DNA of 6,583 nt from Ruminococcus sp. (GTDB taxonomy: Bacteria; Bacillota; Clostridia; Oscillospirales; Acutalibacteraceae), in contig JAFVVB010000118.1 in assembly GCA_017502425.1 (NCBI GenBank), positions 1 to 6,583 of the forward strand, written 5' to 3'. How positions within the stretch are numbered: position 1 is the first letter of the stretch; the number at the start of each line of letters is the position of its first letter. Below the pieces are notes generated by a model. It saw only the letters and a list, made by a program, of their open reading frames with translations, had not been told where the DNA came from and made no database searches. A program made the translations under genes and the position numbers. Positions 6,036-6,583 of this stretch are shown in pieces.

Positions 6036-6583
6036 GACTTTAGCTAAAGCATTTCCCAGTAATTCTCCGCTATAAACCGCTTCATTTAATGTATTTGCGT
6101 CAGTTCCGACTTCTATGAGTAGCGAACCGTTATTTGCGTTCATATTGTATGTAAAATCTCCAAAATACATCGGACGTGTCATTGACGGATACATCTGCTC
6201 ACATGTTTTCTGTAATTTTAATGCAAAATTCAGGTTTTCTTCCCAGTGTGGAAAATCCGTATACGATTCATCGTGACCACTCATTATCATAATCTGCGCA
6301 CCTTTTTTACCGTTATAAGTAAAGGTTGGTTTGAGCTTTGTGTTATCGTCCTGAGTCATGGAATCTCTATGGATATCGAGCACCACTTTGATTTCCTTAT
6401 ACCTGTCTAAATACTTACTGATGGTATCAAAGCTTCTGCTGTACGCTCCGTCATACGACGGACTATCGTGAAGTGTAGTAGCGTTTACTACTCCTATACC
6501 TTTTGATTTCAGGCTTTTAGAAATAGCTTTTCCTACTGCGACGACGTTTTTATTTATATCGGTACTTCTAGGGTAAAAGCTCT
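6021..6583 (-). CDS. spoIIP: Stage II sporulation protein P (peptidoglycan amidase/endopeptidase), C-terminal part
   Basis: The last 186 residues of a SpoIIP-family protein are in the window; the N-terminus lies beyond the right edge. SpoIIP works with SpoIID and SpoIIM at the engulfing membrane of the sporulating mother cell, cutting stem peptides and cross-links so that the forespore can be engulfed. In the visible part, YPRSTDINKNVVAVG is followed by LHDSPSYDGAYSRS, then VLDIHRDS with the conserved HRD. After these come the GHDES..PHWEENLNFALKLQ stretch and a closing GSLLIEVGTDANTLNEA containing the conserved LIEVG glutamate. The family order is intact to the C-terminus, so this is not a degraded copy. 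The frame is open to the window edge with no start needed. The gene marks the host as a spore-former or a descendant of one. Confidence 0.92.
   Translation of the reverse strand, partial: SFYPRSTDINKNVVAVGKAISKSLKSKGIGVVNATTLHDSPSYDGAYSRSFDTISKYLDRYKEIKVVLDIHRDSMTQDDNTKLKPTFTYNGKKGAQIMIMSGHDESYTDFPHWEENLNFALKLQKTCEQMYPSMTRPMYFGDFTYNMNANNGSLLIEVGTDANTLNEAVYSGELLGNALAKVLQNQ

Overview
All supported genes in this window lie on the minus strand, so the text follows transcription from high to low coordinates. The gene set points to a Gram-positive, spore-forming, starch-degrading gut Firmicute of the Ruminococcaceae, close to Ruminococcus bromii. The evidence is a SpoIIP sporulation amidase, strong AAGGAGG-type ribosome binding sites, an AT-leaning sequence, and a secreted protein combining CBM26 starch-binding modules with a type I dockerin, the architecture of amylosome parts. 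The species is an inference.

Region 1 (6583 to 6021) is the C-terminal part of spoIIP, cut by the window edge. Region 2 (6035 to 1842) reads as one housekeeping transcription unit. A good sigma-A type promoter overlaps the end of spoIIP. It is followed by a small secreted, very acidic, membrane-anchored protein of unknown function, a DusB-like tRNA-dihydrouridine synthase starting 2 bases after the previous stop, glyA (serine hydroxymethyltransferase) and rarA (AAA+ replication/recombination ATPase). A strong intrinsic terminator sits just after rarA. A weak internal promoter may add transcription of glyA. The genes share no obvious pathway, so the grouping looks like a mixed growth-related operon.

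Region 3 (1841 to 1) is a separate, secreted starch-binding unit. A 225-base gap carries a near-consensus promoter. It drives a 513-residue protein: signal peptide, two CBM26 modules, two triple-tyrosine/Ig-like modules and a C-terminal dockerin, with no catalytic domain. A second gene for an exported protein begins 18 bases after its stop, with its own strong ribosome binding site. Only its first 32 codons are in the window.

The most interesting content is region 3: a non-catalytic starch-binding dockerin protein in a small operon with another exported protein. The second is the uncharacterised acidic anchored protein heading the dus-glyA-rarA operon. I saw no tRNA, rRNA, CRISPR array, insertion sequence or riboswitch that I could support.
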